Assembly: GCF_019218265.1 (NCBI RefSeq)
Contig: NZ_JAHUZE010000003.1
Location: forward strand, 1-64,000
Direction: 5' to 3'
DNA length: 64,000 bases
From: Maritimibacter dapengensis
Lineage (GTDB): Bacteria; Pseudomonadota; Alphaproteobacteria; Rhodobacterales; Rhodobacteraceae
The translations under genes were made by a program, and so were the position numbers. Numbering within the stretch: position 1 is the stretch's first letter; every line of letters starts with the position of its first letter. A model generated the notes under the pieces. The model ran no database searches and was not told the origin of the DNA. It saw only the letters and a list, made by a program, of their open reading frames with translations. Shown here one piece after another: positions 8,701 to 16,551 of the stretch.

Positions 8701-10275
8701 CACTCGACCAAGGGCGTCACGCTGATCTCGCCCCCGCCGCACCACGACATCTACTCGATCGAAGACCTCGCGCAGCTGATCTACGACCTCAAGCAGATCA
8801 ACCCGCGCTGTAAGGTGACGGTCAAACTGGTGGCCTCCTCAGGCGTCGGCACGATTGCGGCCGGTGTCGCCAAGGCGAAGGCCGACGTGATCCTGATCTC
8901 GGGTCATAACGGCGGCACAGGCGCCTCGCCCGCCACGTCGATCAAGTTCGCGGGTCTGCCGTGGGAAATGGGTCTGACCGAAGCGCATCAGGTGCTCGCC
9001 ATGAACAACCTGCGCTCACGCGTGACGCTGCGCACGGATGGCGGGCTCCGCACCGGTCGTGACATCGTCATGGCCGCAATGATGGGCGCGGAAGAGTTCG
9101 GGATCGGCACCGCCGCCCTGATCGCGATGGGCTGCATCATGGTGCGCCAATGCCAGTCGAACACCTGCCCGGTGGGCGTCTGTACGCAGGACGAAGCGCT
9201 GCGTGGCAAATTCACGGGCAATGCCGACAAGGTGGTAAACCTCATCACCTTCTACGCGCAGGAAGTCCGCGAAATCCTCGCCCGGATCGGCGCGCGCAGC
9301 TTGGACGAAGTGATCGGCCGCGCCGACCTTCTGTCGCAGGTCAGCCGTGGCTCCGCGCATCTGGACGACCTCGACCTCAACCCGCTGCTCATCAGCGTGG
9401 ATGGCGTCGGGCAGGACACCTACAACCGTGACCGTGGCCGCAACGAAGTGCTCGACACACTCGACGCCGAGATCGTCAAGGACGCAGCCCGCTTCCTCAA
9501 CGATGGCGAGAAGATGCAGCTTCAATACGCCGTGCAGAACACCGCGCGGACCATCGGCACGCGGACCTCGTCGCATATCGTGCGCAACTTCGGCATGAAC
9601 AACGACCTTCAGCCCGATCACCTGACGATCAAGCTCAGCGGGTCCGCCGGTCAGTCGCTCGGGGCCTTCGCGGCACCGGGGTTGAAGATCGAAGTTGCGG
9701 GCGATGCCAACGACTACGTCGGCAAGGGGCTCTCGGGCGGTATGGTCGTGGTGCGCCCGACCATGGACAGCCCACTTGTGGCCGACCAGAACACGATCAT
9801 CGGCAATACGGTGCTCTACGGTGCGACCGCAGGCTACCTGTTTGCCGCGGGACGCGCGGGCGAACGCTTCTGCGTGCGCAACTCCGGCGCGCATGTGGTG
9901 ATTGAGGGCTGCGGCTCGAACGGCTGTGAATACATGACCGGCGGTGTCGCGGTGATACTCGGCTCGATCGGGGCCAACTTCGGCGCGGGAATGACCGGCG
10001 GGATGGCCTATCTCTACGATCCCGAGGCGAAGGCCGAGACCTATATGAACATGGAAACGCTGGTGACTTGCCCCGTGACCGTGAATCATTGGGAAAACGA
10101 GCTGAAAACCCTCGTCGAGATGCATGCCAAGGAAACCGGCAGCCGCAAGGCGCAGGAAATCCTGCGTCATTGGGAGACCGAGAAGGACAACTTCCTACAG
10201 GTCTGCCCAAAAGAGATGATACAGGCGCTGGACGCGCCGCTCAGCCTCGACAAGGGCGCGATCCCGGCGGAGTGA
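5737..10275 (+). CDS. gltB: Glutamate synthase [NADPH] large (alpha) subunit
   Basis: About 1512 residues. The order is: glutamine amidotransferase class II domain with catalytic Cys34 in HASCGVGLV (exposed after removal of a 33-residue propeptide), central domain (about 480-780), FMN/2-oxoglutarate synthase domain (about 860-1230) and C-terminal GXGXG beta-helix domain (about 1270-1470). The [3Fe-4S] cysteines are in CIMVRQCQSNTCPVGVC, beginning near residue 1132. The ATG at 5737 is preferred over an in-frame ATG at 5698 because CAGGAGAACGCC precedes it and it gives the usual propeptide length. It works with GltD in ammonium assimilation. Confidence 0.96.
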   Translation: MTKYDENWVAQEEAKRAFLAENGMYRDEFEHASCGVGLVVSIDGKKSRKVVESGIEALKAIWHRGAVDADGKTGDGAGIHVQIPVEFFYDQVRRTGHEPRMNELIAVGQVFLPRTDFGAQETCRTIVETEVLKMGYYIYGWRHVPVDISCLGEKANATRPEIEQILISNAKGVDEETFERELYVIRRRIEKAAAAAGVGQLYLASLSCRSIIYKGMMLAEQVAEFYPDLKDERFESAFAIYHQRYSTNTFPQWWLAQPFRMLAHNGEINTLKGNLNWLKSHEIRMASSAFGDLAEDIKPIVAHGSSDSAALDSVFEVLVRAGRPAPMAKTMLVPESWSKQSEELPKAWRDMYSYANSVMEPWDGPAALAMTDGRWVCAGLDRNGLRPMRYVVTGDGLVIAGSEAGMVPVDEATCVEKGALGPGQLLAVDMDEGKLYHDVEIKDKLAASQPFGEWVGRVTDIEEELTAAEEKALYSGTELRKRQVAAGYSLEELESILAPMAEDGKETLASMGDDTPSAVLSNEYRPLSHFFRQNFSQVTNPPIDSLREFRVMSLKTRFGNLRNVLDETGSQTEILVLESPFVGNAQFDKLVEQFNAPMVEIDCTFAAGGNDQTLRDGLARIRQEAEDAVRSGAGHIVLTDMHQGVERVAMPMILATSAVHSWLTRKGLRTFSSINVRSAEAIDPHYFAVLIGCGATVVNAYLAEDSLADRIERGLLDGSLTEAVRNYREAVDQGLLKIMAKMGISVISSYRGGLNFEAVGLSRAMVNEYFPGMTSRISGIGVGGIQKKMEAIHDKGWRQSKDILPIGGFYKARKGGETHAWGAQTMHLMQSACDRASYELWKQYSARMQANPPIHLRDMLDMKPLGEPVAIEEVESITSIRKRFVTPGMSLGALSPEAHKTLNVAMNRIGAKSDSGEGGEDPAHFVPEPNGDNPSAKIKQVASGRFGVTAEYLNQCEELEIKVAQGAKPGEGGQLPGMKVTDLIARLRHSTKGVTLISPPPHHDIYSIEDLAQLIYDLKQINPRCKVTVKLVASSGVGTIAAGVAKAKADVILISGHNGGTGASPATSIKFAGLPWEMGLTEAHQVLAMNNLRSRVTLRTDGGLRTGRDIVMAAMMGAEEFGIGTAALIAMGCIMVRQCQSNTCPVGVCTQDEALRGKFTGNADKVVNLITFYAQEVREILARIGARSLDEVIGRADLLSQVSRGSAHLDDLDLNPLLISVDGVGQDTYNRDRGRNEVLDTLDAEIVKDAARFLNDGEKMQLQYAVQNTARTIGTRTSSHIVRNFGMNNDLQPDHLTIKLSGSAGQSLGAFAAPGLKIEVAGDANDYVGKGLSGGMVVVRPTMDSPLVADQNTIIGNTVLYGATAGYLFAAGRAGERFCVRNSGAHVVIEGCGSNGCEYMTGGVAVILGSIGANFGAGMTGGMAYLYDPEAKAETYMNMETLVTCPVTVNHWENELKTLVEMHAKETGSRKAQEILRHWETEKDNFLQVCPKEMIQALDAPLSLDKGAIPAE

Positions 10276-10297
10276 TCCGCCCTACCAGACGACATGA

Positions 10298-10324
10298 GGG
10301 GCGGGCCGACGGTCCGCCCCTTTC
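10298..10324 (+). terminator. Rho-independent-like terminator after gltB
   Basis: GGGGCGGGCC and GGTCCGCCCC pair over 10 bp (one G-T wobble) around a GAC loop, followed by TTTC. It lies 22 bases after the gltB stop. Confidence 0.75.
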
Positions 10325-10359
10325 ACGTTTGGGTTTGCGCCGCAGGCGGGCCTGCGTCG

Positions 10360-10455
10360 CGGCGTCTTTTGGGGGACCATTCCCCCAAACCCCCTGCCCA
10401 AGGGGGCCGTTTGCCCCCTTGGAGAACCCCCAAAGGTATTTGTAGAACGGTGAAA
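10360..10455. repeat. Dispersed intergenic motif, copy 2, with G/C-run inverted repeats
   Basis: Between gltB and the next gene lie complementary runs (TTTGGGGGACCATTCCCCCAAA, then AAGGGGGCCGTTTGCCCCCTT) followed by CCCCCAAAGGTATTTGTAGA and ACGGTGAAAG. The last part matches the motif near 26524. The run-rich hairpins look like the palindromic part of a repeated intergenic element. Function unknown. Confidence 0.45.
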
Positions 10456-10465
10456 GGGAGGCCGT

Positions 10466-10993
10466 ATGATCGAAGGTCATGTCTTCATCGCGACAAGCAT
10501 GGACGGGTTCATCGCACGCAAGGACGGTGCGCTCGACTGGCTCGACGTGCCCGGCGCCGACGAAGACCACGGCTATGACACGTTCATGGCCGATATGGAT
10601 GGGTTGATCATGGGGCGCGGCACGTTCGAAACCGTTTTGGGTTTCGGCGACTGGCCATACGAAAAGCCCGTCGTGGTCATGTCACGCAGTCTCGAGACGG
10701 TTCCCTCGGCATTGGATGGCAAGGTCCGGCTCGTTTCGCAAAGCCCGCGGGAGGTTATGAACACGCTCGCCGACGAAGGTTGGCGGCGTGCTTACGTGGA
10801 CGGTGGTGCGCTCATCACCTCGTTCCTCGAAGGCGGCCTGATCACGCGCATGACGATCACCCGGATCCCCGTCCTGATCGGCTCGGGTCTTCCATTGTTC
10901 GGCACATTGCCGAATGACATCGCGCTCCAACACGTGGCGACACGGAGCTTCGCCTCCGGGCTCGTGCAATCCACCTACCACGTTCTGCCCTGA
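10466..10993 (+). CDS. Dihydrofolate reductase family protein (RibD C-terminal fold)
   Basis: The 175-residue protein has the start typical of the YyaP/YwjB-like branch of the dihydrofolate reductase fold: HVFIATSMDGFIARKDGALDWL. This is followed by LIMGRGTFETVLGFGDWPY (residues about 47-65), KPVVVMSRS, the NADPH-binding stretch AYVDGGALITSFL (about 107-119) and IPVLIGSGLPLF. Members probably reduce a pterin- or pyrimidine-like substrate with NADPH, but most are uncharacterised and this is not the housekeeping FolA. The ribosome binding site AAGGGAGG precedes the ATG. Confidence 0.85.
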   Translation: MIEGHVFIATSMDGFIARKDGALDWLDVPGADEDHGYDTFMADMDGLIMGRGTFETVLGFGDWPYEKPVVVMSRSLETVPSALDGKVRLVSQSPREVMNTLADEGWRRAYVDGGALITSFLEGGLITRMTITRIPVLIGSGLPLFGTLPNDIALQHVATRSFASGLVQSTYHVLP

Positions 10994-11055
10994 CACCGAA
11001 GGCGTGACATTCGCATCCGCCATGCTAGGCTCGGCCTGTCTTGGGGGAATTCAAC

Positions 11056-11175
11056 ATGTTTCATGTCGTCGCATCTTTTGCGAATTTCATTGCACGGGTC
11101 ATGCTCGGCCTCGTCGTCGGTCTGTTCCTTGGCTCGATGCTCGCGGCGGGCCTTCCGGTCTATGCCGGAAATTGA
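11056..11175 (+). CDS. Possible 39-residue membrane peptide
   Basis: ATG at 11056 opens a 39-codon frame with the core MLGLVVGLFLGSMLAAGLPV, a single hydrophobic segment with GxxxG spacing, ending VYAGN. A GGGGGA sequence lies 9-14 bases upstream. It sits in the gap before a DUF1269 membrane protein and could be a small membrane peptide. It has no recognisable family and chance cannot be excluded. Confidence 0.4.
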   Translation: MFHVVASFANFIARVMLGLVVGLFLGSMLAAGLPVYAGN

Positions 11176-11232
11176 CCTTGGGGAACTGGACGGCGCGCAT
11201 GCGCGTTGCCATCCCGTAACCCGGAGGTTCCC

Positions 11233-11751
11233 ATGTCAGAGATCATCGTCGCCCGCTTCCCCGACCGCGCCCACGCCAATGCCGCGAAAAAGGACTTCGC
11301 GCGGATGGGGCGGGATTTCACCATCGAACCTGAAGATATCGAGGTCGTCGCCCGCACCGGCGCCACGGCACGCGTTTATCCGGAAGTGAACTTGACGCTC
11401 GCCCATATGGCAGGCGGTGCGATCTGGGGTGCCGTGATCGGTGCCGTGTTCCTGATGCCCGTTCTCGGTGCCGCGATCGGCTCCGCAGTGGGCTATGTCA
11501 CGGGCCGTGCCAGCGACGTCGGCATCAGCCACGATTACCTGCGCAAGATCGGTGAAGCGATCAAACCGGGTCAGGCCGCCGTCGCGCTGCTTGCCCGCAA
11601 GGCCGACCCCGGCGCCATCGCCGAAACCATCGCCCGGCACGGCGGAGACGTCATGCGCAATTCGCTCGACGGGGCGCAGATCAAGACCTACGCCCCCCAC
11701 GACCCGGAGAGCGAGAAGGCCGACATTCGCAATCAGCCCGACCTCGCTTGA
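11233..11751 (+). CDS. DUF1269 family membrane protein
   Basis: The 172-residue protein begins SEIIVARFPDRAHANAAKKD, the usual opening of DUF1269 proteins. A glycine-rich membrane hairpin follows at about residues 59-90 (GGAIWGAVIGAVF and VLGAAIGSAVGYVTG). The C-terminal domain (ISHDYLRKIGEAIKPGQAAVALL) resembles the family's soluble domain. The function is unknown; the glycine-zipper hairpin suggests envelope association. The start at 11233 is chosen because CCGGAGGTTCCC immediately precedes it; a longer frame upstream lacks such a site. Confidence 0.8.
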   Translation: MSEIIVARFPDRAHANAAKKDFARMGRDFTIEPEDIEVVARTGATARVYPEVNLTLAHMAGGAIWGAVIGAVFLMPVLGAAIGSAVGYVTGRASDVGISHDYLRKIGEAIKPGQAAVALLARKADPGAIAETIARHGGDVMRNSLDGAQIKTYAPHDPESEKADIRNQPDLA

Positions 11752-11783
11752 CCGGATGAGCCGCGCCGTGGTCTTTAGCAGAC

Positions 11784-12512
11784 ATGGCGCGACGGGCAGT
11801 CAAAAAGAAAAAATCACCGCGCCGCGTGGGCCCTGTCCGCGCTGCGCGGCTATTCGTGCGGCGATGGGCGCTTCGCGGCCTTCTGGCCTTCGTCGCGCTT
11901 ATCTGCCTGATGGTCTCGCTCTACGCGGTCGTGAACCCACCCACGACGCTCTACATGGCGTCCGAATCCTCGCGGCTCGGCGGCGTCGCGCATGACTGGG
12001 TCGACATCGACGACATGGCCCCGGTCATGGCCCGCTCGGTCGTGGCGGCGGAGGATGCCAATTACTGCCTGCACTGGGGCTTCGACATGGATGCGATCCG
12101 GCAGGTGATCGAGGAAGGCGAGACGCGCGGGGCCTCCACCCTGAGCCAGCAGGTCGTGAAGAACGTCTATCTCTGGCCGGCGCGGTCCTGGCTGCGTAAG
12201 GCGCTGGAGGCGATCATTACGCCGGTGATGGAACTGGTCTGGACCAAACGCCGCATCGTCGAGGTCTATCTCAACGTGGCCGAATTCGACGAAGGCGTGT
12301 TCGGCGTCGGTGCTGCGACGGACCATTACTTCGGCAAATCCCCCGCCGATCTCACCGCGACCGAGGCTGCCCGACTCGCCGCAATTCTGCCCAGCCCCAA
12401 AACGCGCTCCGCCTCCCGCCCCGGGCAGTTCACCCAACGCCGCGCCGCGAGCATCGCGGACGGGGCGGAAACAATCCGCCGGGACGGACGCGCCGATTGC
12501 TTCGAGGATTGA
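11784..12512 (+). CDS. mtgA: Monofunctional peptidoglycan glycosyltransferase
   Basis: The 242-residue protein has a basic cytoplasmic N-terminus, one membrane anchor (about residues 32-50) and a GT51 domain. Motifs are VAAEDANYCLHWGFDMDAI with the catalytic glutamate, RGASTLSQQVVKNVYLW (residues about 114-130), KRRIVEVYLNVAEF with the second acidic residue, and GVGAATDHYFGKSPADL. It polymerises lipid II into glycan strands at the periplasmic face and lacks a transpeptidase domain, as expected for MtgA. The downstream GST start follows after about 50 bases. Confidence 0.95.
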   Translation: MARRAVKKKKSPRRVGPVRAARLFVRRWALRGLLAFVALICLMVSLYAVVNPPTTLYMASESSRLGGVAHDWVDIDDMAPVMARSVVAAEDANYCLHWGFDMDAIRQVIEEGETRGASTLSQQVVKNVYLWPARSWLRKALEAIITPVMELVWTKRRIVEVYLNVAEFDEGVFGVGAATDHYFGKSPADLTATEAARLAAILPSPKTRSASRPGQFTQRRAASIADGAETIRRDGRADCFED

Positions 12513-12564
12513 ACAGCCGCGGTTTTCAAGGCATGACAACGGAAAGCCAATTTCACGAGCAGCG

Positions 12565-13230
12565 ATGATTACCCTCTACCATTCGCCCCTGTCCCCGTTC
12601 TGCCGAAAGCTGCGCCTCGTGCTGGCCGAAAAGCGGCTCGAGGTCGAGCTGGTGGAAGAGCGGTATTGGGAAAAGAACGTGGACTTTCTGCGCCGCAACC
12701 CGGCGGGCAAGGTTCCGGTCCTTCGCATCGACGGCAAGACACTGACCGAAAGCACCCCGATCTGCGAGTATCTCGAAGACCGCTACCCCGAACCGCCGTT
12801 GATGCCGAAAAGCACCGATGGACGTTACGAAGTGCGGCGGATGGTGTCGTGGTTCGACGACAAGTTCCACCACGAGGTCACAGCCAACCTGCTTTACGAA
12901 CGGGTGAACAAGAAACTGACCGGCGCGGGTTATCCCGACAGCGGGCGGATCAAGGCAGGTGCCAAGGCGATCAAGTATCACCTCGACTACATGGGCTGGC
13001 TTCTCGATCAACGCCGTTGGCTTGCCGGTGACGCCATGACGCTTGCCGACTTTGCCGCCGCCGCGCATCTCTCCAGCCTCGACTACATCTCCGACGTCGA
13101 TTGGAACCGCAACGAGAACGTGCGCGAATGGTATGCCAAGATCAAATCGCGGCCCGCCTTCCGCTCGCTTCTGGCCGACCAGGTGCCGAGCTTCCCGCCG
13201 CCGCAACATTACGCGGACTTGGATTTCTGA
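12565..13230 (+). CDS. Glutathione S-transferase family protein
   Basis: The 221-residue protein has a thioredoxin-fold N-terminal domain (LYHSPLSPFCRKLRLVLAEK, residues 4-23; NPAGKVPVLRIDGKTLTES with the cis-proline and the glutathione-binding ES pair near 47-66). An all-helical C-terminal domain includes WLAGDAMTLADFAAAAHLSSL. The SPFC motif suggests a serine- or cysteine-type active site. The substrate is unknown. The start MITLYHS is chosen because it begins at the conserved first strand; the upstream open frame overlaps mtgA and is noncoding. Confidence 0.9.
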   Translation: MITLYHSPLSPFCRKLRLVLAEKRLEVELVEERYWEKNVDFLRRNPAGKVPVLRIDGKTLTESTPICEYLEDRYPEPPLMPKSTDGRYEVRRMVSWFDDKFHHEVTANLLYERVNKKLTGAGYPDSGRIKAGAKAIKYHLDYMGWLLDQRRWLAGDAMTLADFAAAAHLSSLDYISDVDWNRNENVREWYAKIKSRPAFRSLLADQVPSFPPPQHYADLDF

Positions 13231-13254
13231 TCCCCGCGTGGGACCAATAATCTC

Positions 13255-14289
13255 ATGAGCCTTTACGACAGGATGAAAGCGCAGGCGCTGGCCGAGGGGT
13301 TTTCCGGCTTCGGCGTGACCCGGCCCGATGCGGTGCCCGAATTGGCCGAACGGCTTGCCCGGTTCGTTGCCGAGGGGCGGCATGGCGACATGGACTGGAT
13401 GGCCGAGCGGATGCATTGGCGCGGCGACCCGGCGGCACTCTGGCCCGAGGCGCGCTCGCTCGTGATGCTGGCCGAAACCTACACGCCCGAGCACGATCCG
13501 ATGGCGGTGCTGGATCAGCCCGACCGCGCCGCGATCAGCGTCTATGCCCAGAACCGCGATTACCATGACATCGTGAAGAAGCGGCTCAAACGGCTCGGAC
13601 GCTGGCTGATCGACGAAGCTGGGGCCGACACCGAGATCAAGGTGTTCGTCGACACCGCGCCGGTCATGGAAAAACCGCTCGCACAGGCCGCGGGGCTGGG
13701 TTGGCAGGGCAAGCACACCAACCTCTTGTCGCGCGATCTTGGGAACTGGTTCTTTCTCGGCGCGATCTTCACCACGGTCGAATTGCCGCCTGATGCGCCG
13801 GGGCAAGAGAATTGCGGCTCCTGCACCGCCTGTCTCGACATCTGCCCGACGGGCGCCTTTCCGGCCCCGTTCCAACTCGATGCGCGGCGTTGCATTTCCT
13901 ACCTTACAATCGAACACAAGGGACCCGTAGACGAAGACCTGCGCCCGCTTCTGGGCAACCGGATTTATGGCTGCGACGATTGTCTCGCGATCTGTCCCTG
14001 GAACAAATTTGCGGCCCAATCCCACGAAGCGCGATACAAAGCGCGCGACGATCTCGCGGCGCCGAAACTGGGCGATCTGGCACGACTCGACGATACCGGA
14101 TTTCGGGAGAAGTTCTCTGGCTCTCCAATCAAGCGCATCGGCCGGGCGCGGTTCTTGCGCAATGTCTGCTATGCGATCGGAAACGCGGGCGATCCGACCC
14201 ACCTGCCAGTGATCGAACCCCTAATCATAGACGAGAATCCCGTCCTCGTCGATGCGGCAAAATGGGCCAAGGCATTGATTTCTAAATAG
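13255..14289 (+). CDS. queG: Epoxyqueuosine reductase QueG
   Basis: The 344-residue iron-sulfur/cobalamin enzyme catalyses the last step of queuosine synthesis, reducing epoxyqueuosine in the tRNA wobble position. The N-terminal domain contains [15 protein letters not shown] and [20 protein letters not shown] (about residues 43-150). Two ferredoxin-type motifs follow: [16 protein letters not shown] and [13 protein letters not shown] (about 187-250). A C-terminal HEAT-like region ends [20 protein letters not shown]. The length matches the family. The start lies 24 bases after the GST stop without a strong ribosome binding site. Confidence 0.95.
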   Translation: MSLYDRMKAQALAEGFSGFGVTRPDAVPELAERLARFVAEGRHGDMDWMAERMHWRGDPAALWPEARSLVMLAETYTPEHDPMAVLDQPDRAAISVYAQNRDYHDIVKKRLKRLGRWLIDEAGADTEIKVFVDTAPVMEKPLAQAAGLGWQGKHTNLLSRDLGNWFFLGAIFTTVELPPDAPGQENCGSCTACLDICPTGAFPAPFQLDARRCISYLTIEHKGPVDEDLRPLLGNRIYGCDDCLAICPWNKFAAQSHEARYKARDDLAAPKLGDLARLDDTGFREKFSGSPIKRIGRARFLRNVCYAIGNAGDPTHLPVIEPLIIDENPVLVDAAKWAKALISK

Positions 14290-14307
14290 CACTTTCGGGA
14301 TACATGT

Positions 14308-14324
14308 TTTAGAATTGTTCTAAA
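14308..14324. promoter_or_regulatory. ICE box (Irr iron/haem-responsive operator)
   Basis: TTTAGAATTGTTCTAAA is a perfect 7-3-7 palindrome. It equals the consensus TTTAGAA-N3-TTCTAAA described for the iron control element bound by Irr in alphaproteobacteria. It lies 58 bases before the ATG of a di-haem cytochrome c peroxidase, a haem protein type whose genes are reported Irr targets in this class. Repression when iron is scarce is the expected outcome, but that is inference. Confidence 0.75.
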
Positions 14325-14381
14325 TCAAAGAATCTTTGCGCGAAACGTGATTTGTTGAGTCGACAGCTATGGAGGCTCATC

Positions 14382-15425
14382 ATGAGACGTGTCATCACCA
14401 CCCTATTGGCAACTTCACTCCTCGCCACGCCGGCCCTCGCGCAGGACGATTTGCGTGCCGAGGCCGCCGAATTGTTCAAACCCCTGCCGTCGACTATCCC
14501 GAGCGTGAACGAAAACCCGATCACGCCCGAGAAGATCGAATTGGGCAAGGCGCTCTATTTCGATCCGCGCCTTTCGGCATCCGGGGTTTTCTCGTGCTAC
14601 TCATGCCATAACCTCGCCACCGGCGGTGACGACAACCTTGAAACCTCGATCGGCCACGGTTGGCAGAAAGGCCCGCGCAATGCGCCGACCGTGCTGAACT
14701 CGGTCCTGAACGAAGCGCAATTCTGGGACGGTCGCGCCGCCGACCTCGCGGAACAGGCGAAGGGGCCGGTTCAGGCGGGTGTGGAAATGGCGAACACGCC
14801 AGACAACGTGGTCGCCACGCTGTCGTCCATGCCTGACTACGTCACCATGTTCTCGGCCGCGTTCGAAGGCGACGATGCCGTCAGTTTCGACAATATGGCG
14901 AAGGCCATCGAAGCCTTCGAGGCGACACTCATCACCCCCGCGCCGTTCGACGCCTGGCTGAATGGCGACGATGCCGCGATGACGGACGATGCGAAGGCAG
15001 GCCTTGCGCTCTTCGTCGAGAAGGGATGCGTATCCTGTCACGAAGGCGTCAACGTCGGTGGCCACGGTTACTACCCGTTCGGCCTGATCGAGAAACCGGG
15101 TGCAGACGTCCTTCCCGAAGGCGACAAGGGCCGGTTTGCGGTCACGGAAACGGTGGACGACGAATACGTCTTCCGTGCAGCACCGCTGCGCAACGTCGGT
15201 GTGACGGCGCCCTACTTCCACTCCGGCAAGGTCTGGAACCTGACGACCGCTGTGCAGATCATGGCCGAAAGCCAGTTGGGAGAGGCGTTGAGCGACGAAG
15301 AGGCCGCGCAGATTGTCGCGTTCCTGGATGCGTTGACCGGCGAAGTGCCCGAGGTGACGGTCCCCCCGCTTCCTGCGGAGACCGACGCAACGCCACGTCC
15401 GAGCGCAGAAATCATGCCGGAATGA
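14382..15425 (+). CDS. Di-haem cytochrome c peroxidase (CcpA/MauG family)
   Basis: The 347-residue protein has a Sec signal peptide (cleavage after LATPALA, residue 20) and two c-type haem motifs, CYSCH at residues 72-76 and CVSCH at 216-220. It also has the family stretches DPRLSASGVFSCYSCHN, RNAPTVLNSVLNEAQFWDGR and APLRNVGVTAPYFHSGKVW. It reduces hydrogen peroxide in the periplasm with electrons from small cytochromes c, which receive them from the bc1 complex encoded nearby. The ATG at 14382 has GGAGG eleven bases upstream; an earlier TTG in frame is disfavoured. An ICE box precedes it. Confidence 0.92.
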   Translation: MRRVITTLLATSLLATPALAQDDLRAEAAELFKPLPSTIPSVNENPITPEKIELGKALYFDPRLSASGVFSCYSCHNLATGGDDNLETSIGHGWQKGPRNAPTVLNSVLNEAQFWDGRAADLAEQAKGPVQAGVEMANTPDNVVATLSSMPDYVTMFSAAFEGDDAVSFDNMAKAIEAFEATLITPAPFDAWLNGDDAAMTDDAKAGLALFVEKGCVSCHEGVNVGGHGYYPFGLIEKPGADVLPEGDKGRFAVTETVDDEYVFRAAPLRNVGVTAPYFHSGKVWNLTTAVQIMAESQLGEALSDEEAAQIVAFLDALTGEVPEVTVPPLPAETDATPRPSAEIMPE

Positions 15426-15453
15426 CGTGAAGCCAGGCGCATGGAAACAAGGA

Positions 15454-15484
15454 CGGGGTCGGCCATTCGGTCGGCCCCGCTTTT
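15454..15484 (+). terminator. Terminator after the peroxidase gene
   Basis: CGGGGTCGGCC pairs with GGTCGGCCCCG over 11 bp (two G-T wobbles) with an ATTC loop, and a C plus TTTT follows. It lies about 30 bases after the stop codon. Confidence 0.85.
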
Positions 15485-15526
15485 CGTTTGCGACATGCCG
15501 GAAACGCTTTCAAAGCAAGATCGTCT

Positions 15527-15958
15527 TCAGCCGGCAGGCACGTACATATGATATGCATCGACCGCAGCGCGCACGCCCTGGCTCGCGCGATGCACTGGGA
15601 ACGGTCCGATACGGGAATACCCCACGACATAGGTCACTTGGGTCGTCTCGATTCCGGACGTGAAGAAAACGTAGACATCGACACCCTTCGCCCGAAACGC
15701 GTTGGTCAGTGATCGTTCGAATTGCCGCCGTGACATTCGCGCCGCCACAGGCCCGACCCATTCGACCTGTGCGACGATCTGGACGCCTTCCGAACGACCG
15801 CTTTGTCGGGCATGGGCCGCAAGGCTTTCCTCCGTCACTCCGAGCGGACGCCAATTCGGGTCTTTCGTGACGTGGTACACCGCAAGTGTCACTGCGGTCG
15901 GCAAAACGATCAGCGCGATCAGCCCAATGACATAGACAAGACTGAATCGGCTTTTCAT
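15527..15958 (-). CDS. Conserved hypothetical membrane-anchored protein
   Basis: The 143-residue product has a single N-terminal membrane segment (SLVYVIGLIALIVLPTAVTL, residues 6-25). A periplasmic domain follows with VAQVEWVGPVAARMSRRQFE and VYVFFTSGIETTQVTYVVGY. I do not recognise a named family, although the pattern is typical of conserved Rhodobacteraceae proteins of unknown function. The start at 15958 gives the membrane segment right at the N-terminus; an in-frame extension 33 codons upstream is less likely. It is convergent with the peroxidase gene. Confidence 0.7.
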   Translation of the reverse strand: MKSRFSLVYVIGLIALIVLPTAVTLAVYHVTKDPNWRPLGVTEESLAAHARQSGRSEGVQIVAQVEWVGPVAARMSRRQFERSLTNAFRAKGVDVYVFFTSGIETTQVTYVVGYSRIGPFPVHRASQGVRAAVDAYHMYVPAG

Positions 15959-16092
15959 TTCGGAACCCCGCGCTTTCGCGGTATCATCGCTCGAAATTCT
16001 TCTCAAAACCTGAAGACAAACGAATGGATTTGAGATGACCCGGGAATCCAGGACCACGCCGGGCGTCCAAAACCCGAACGAGGAAGGCGAGC

Positions 16093-16446
16093 ATGAAAAA
16101 GCACCGTATCTACACGATGAGTTTCGGCGCGGTTTATCCGCATTACGTCACCAAAGCTGAGAAGAAAGGCCGAACGAAAGAAGATGTCGACCGCATCATC
16201 GAATGGCTCACAGGTTACGACACCGCCGCACTCGAGCGCGTGCTCGATGACGGAACGGACTTCGAAACGTTCTTTGCCGAAGCGCCGAAGATGAACCCGG
16301 CGCGTGACCAGATCAAAGGTGTGATCTGCGGCGTGCGGGTCGAAGAGATCGAAGAACCGTTGATGCGCGAAGTCCGGTATCTCGACAAACTGGTGGACGA
16401 ATTGGCGCGCGGCAAGGCACTGGAAAAAGTCATCCGCTATACGTGA
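16093..16446 (+). CDS. DUF2200 family protein
   Basis: The 117-residue protein shows the DUF2200 pattern: [20 protein letters not shown], then [12 protein letters not shown]-like (here [14 protein letters not shown]), [20 protein letters not shown] and [20 protein letters not shown]. The function is unknown. It is a small soluble protein with no signal peptide or membrane segment. A GAGGAAGGCGAGC ribosome binding site supports the start. The gene stands alone between divergent and convergent neighbours. Confidence 0.85.
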   Translation: MKKHRIYTMSFGAVYPHYVTKAEKKGRTKEDVDRIIEWLTGYDTAALERVLDDGTDFETFFAEAPKMNPARDQIKGVICGVRVEEIEEPLMREVRYLDKLVDELARGKALEKVIRYT

Positions 16447-16507
16447 AATGGACGTTCGATGGTTCGCGCCGGGTGGCTAACAGCGGAGCGGACCTCGCAA
16501 AAATGAA

Positions 16508-16534
16508 AACCCCGCCCATTACGGGCGGGGTTTC
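16508..16534 (-). terminator. Terminator after ilvE
   Basis: AAACCCCGCCC and GGGCGGGGTTT form a perfect 11-bp stem with a five-base loop. On the minus strand it is followed by T-rich sequence (TTTTCATTTTT overlapping the end of the stem). It lies 18 bases after the ilvE stop. Confidence 0.9.
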
Positions 16535-16551
16535 GTCACGATTGGCGGGCC

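Noticed and set aside
7078-8745. Minus-strand open frame of 555 codons
   Set aside because: Lies wholly within gltB, whose frame is conserved throughout.
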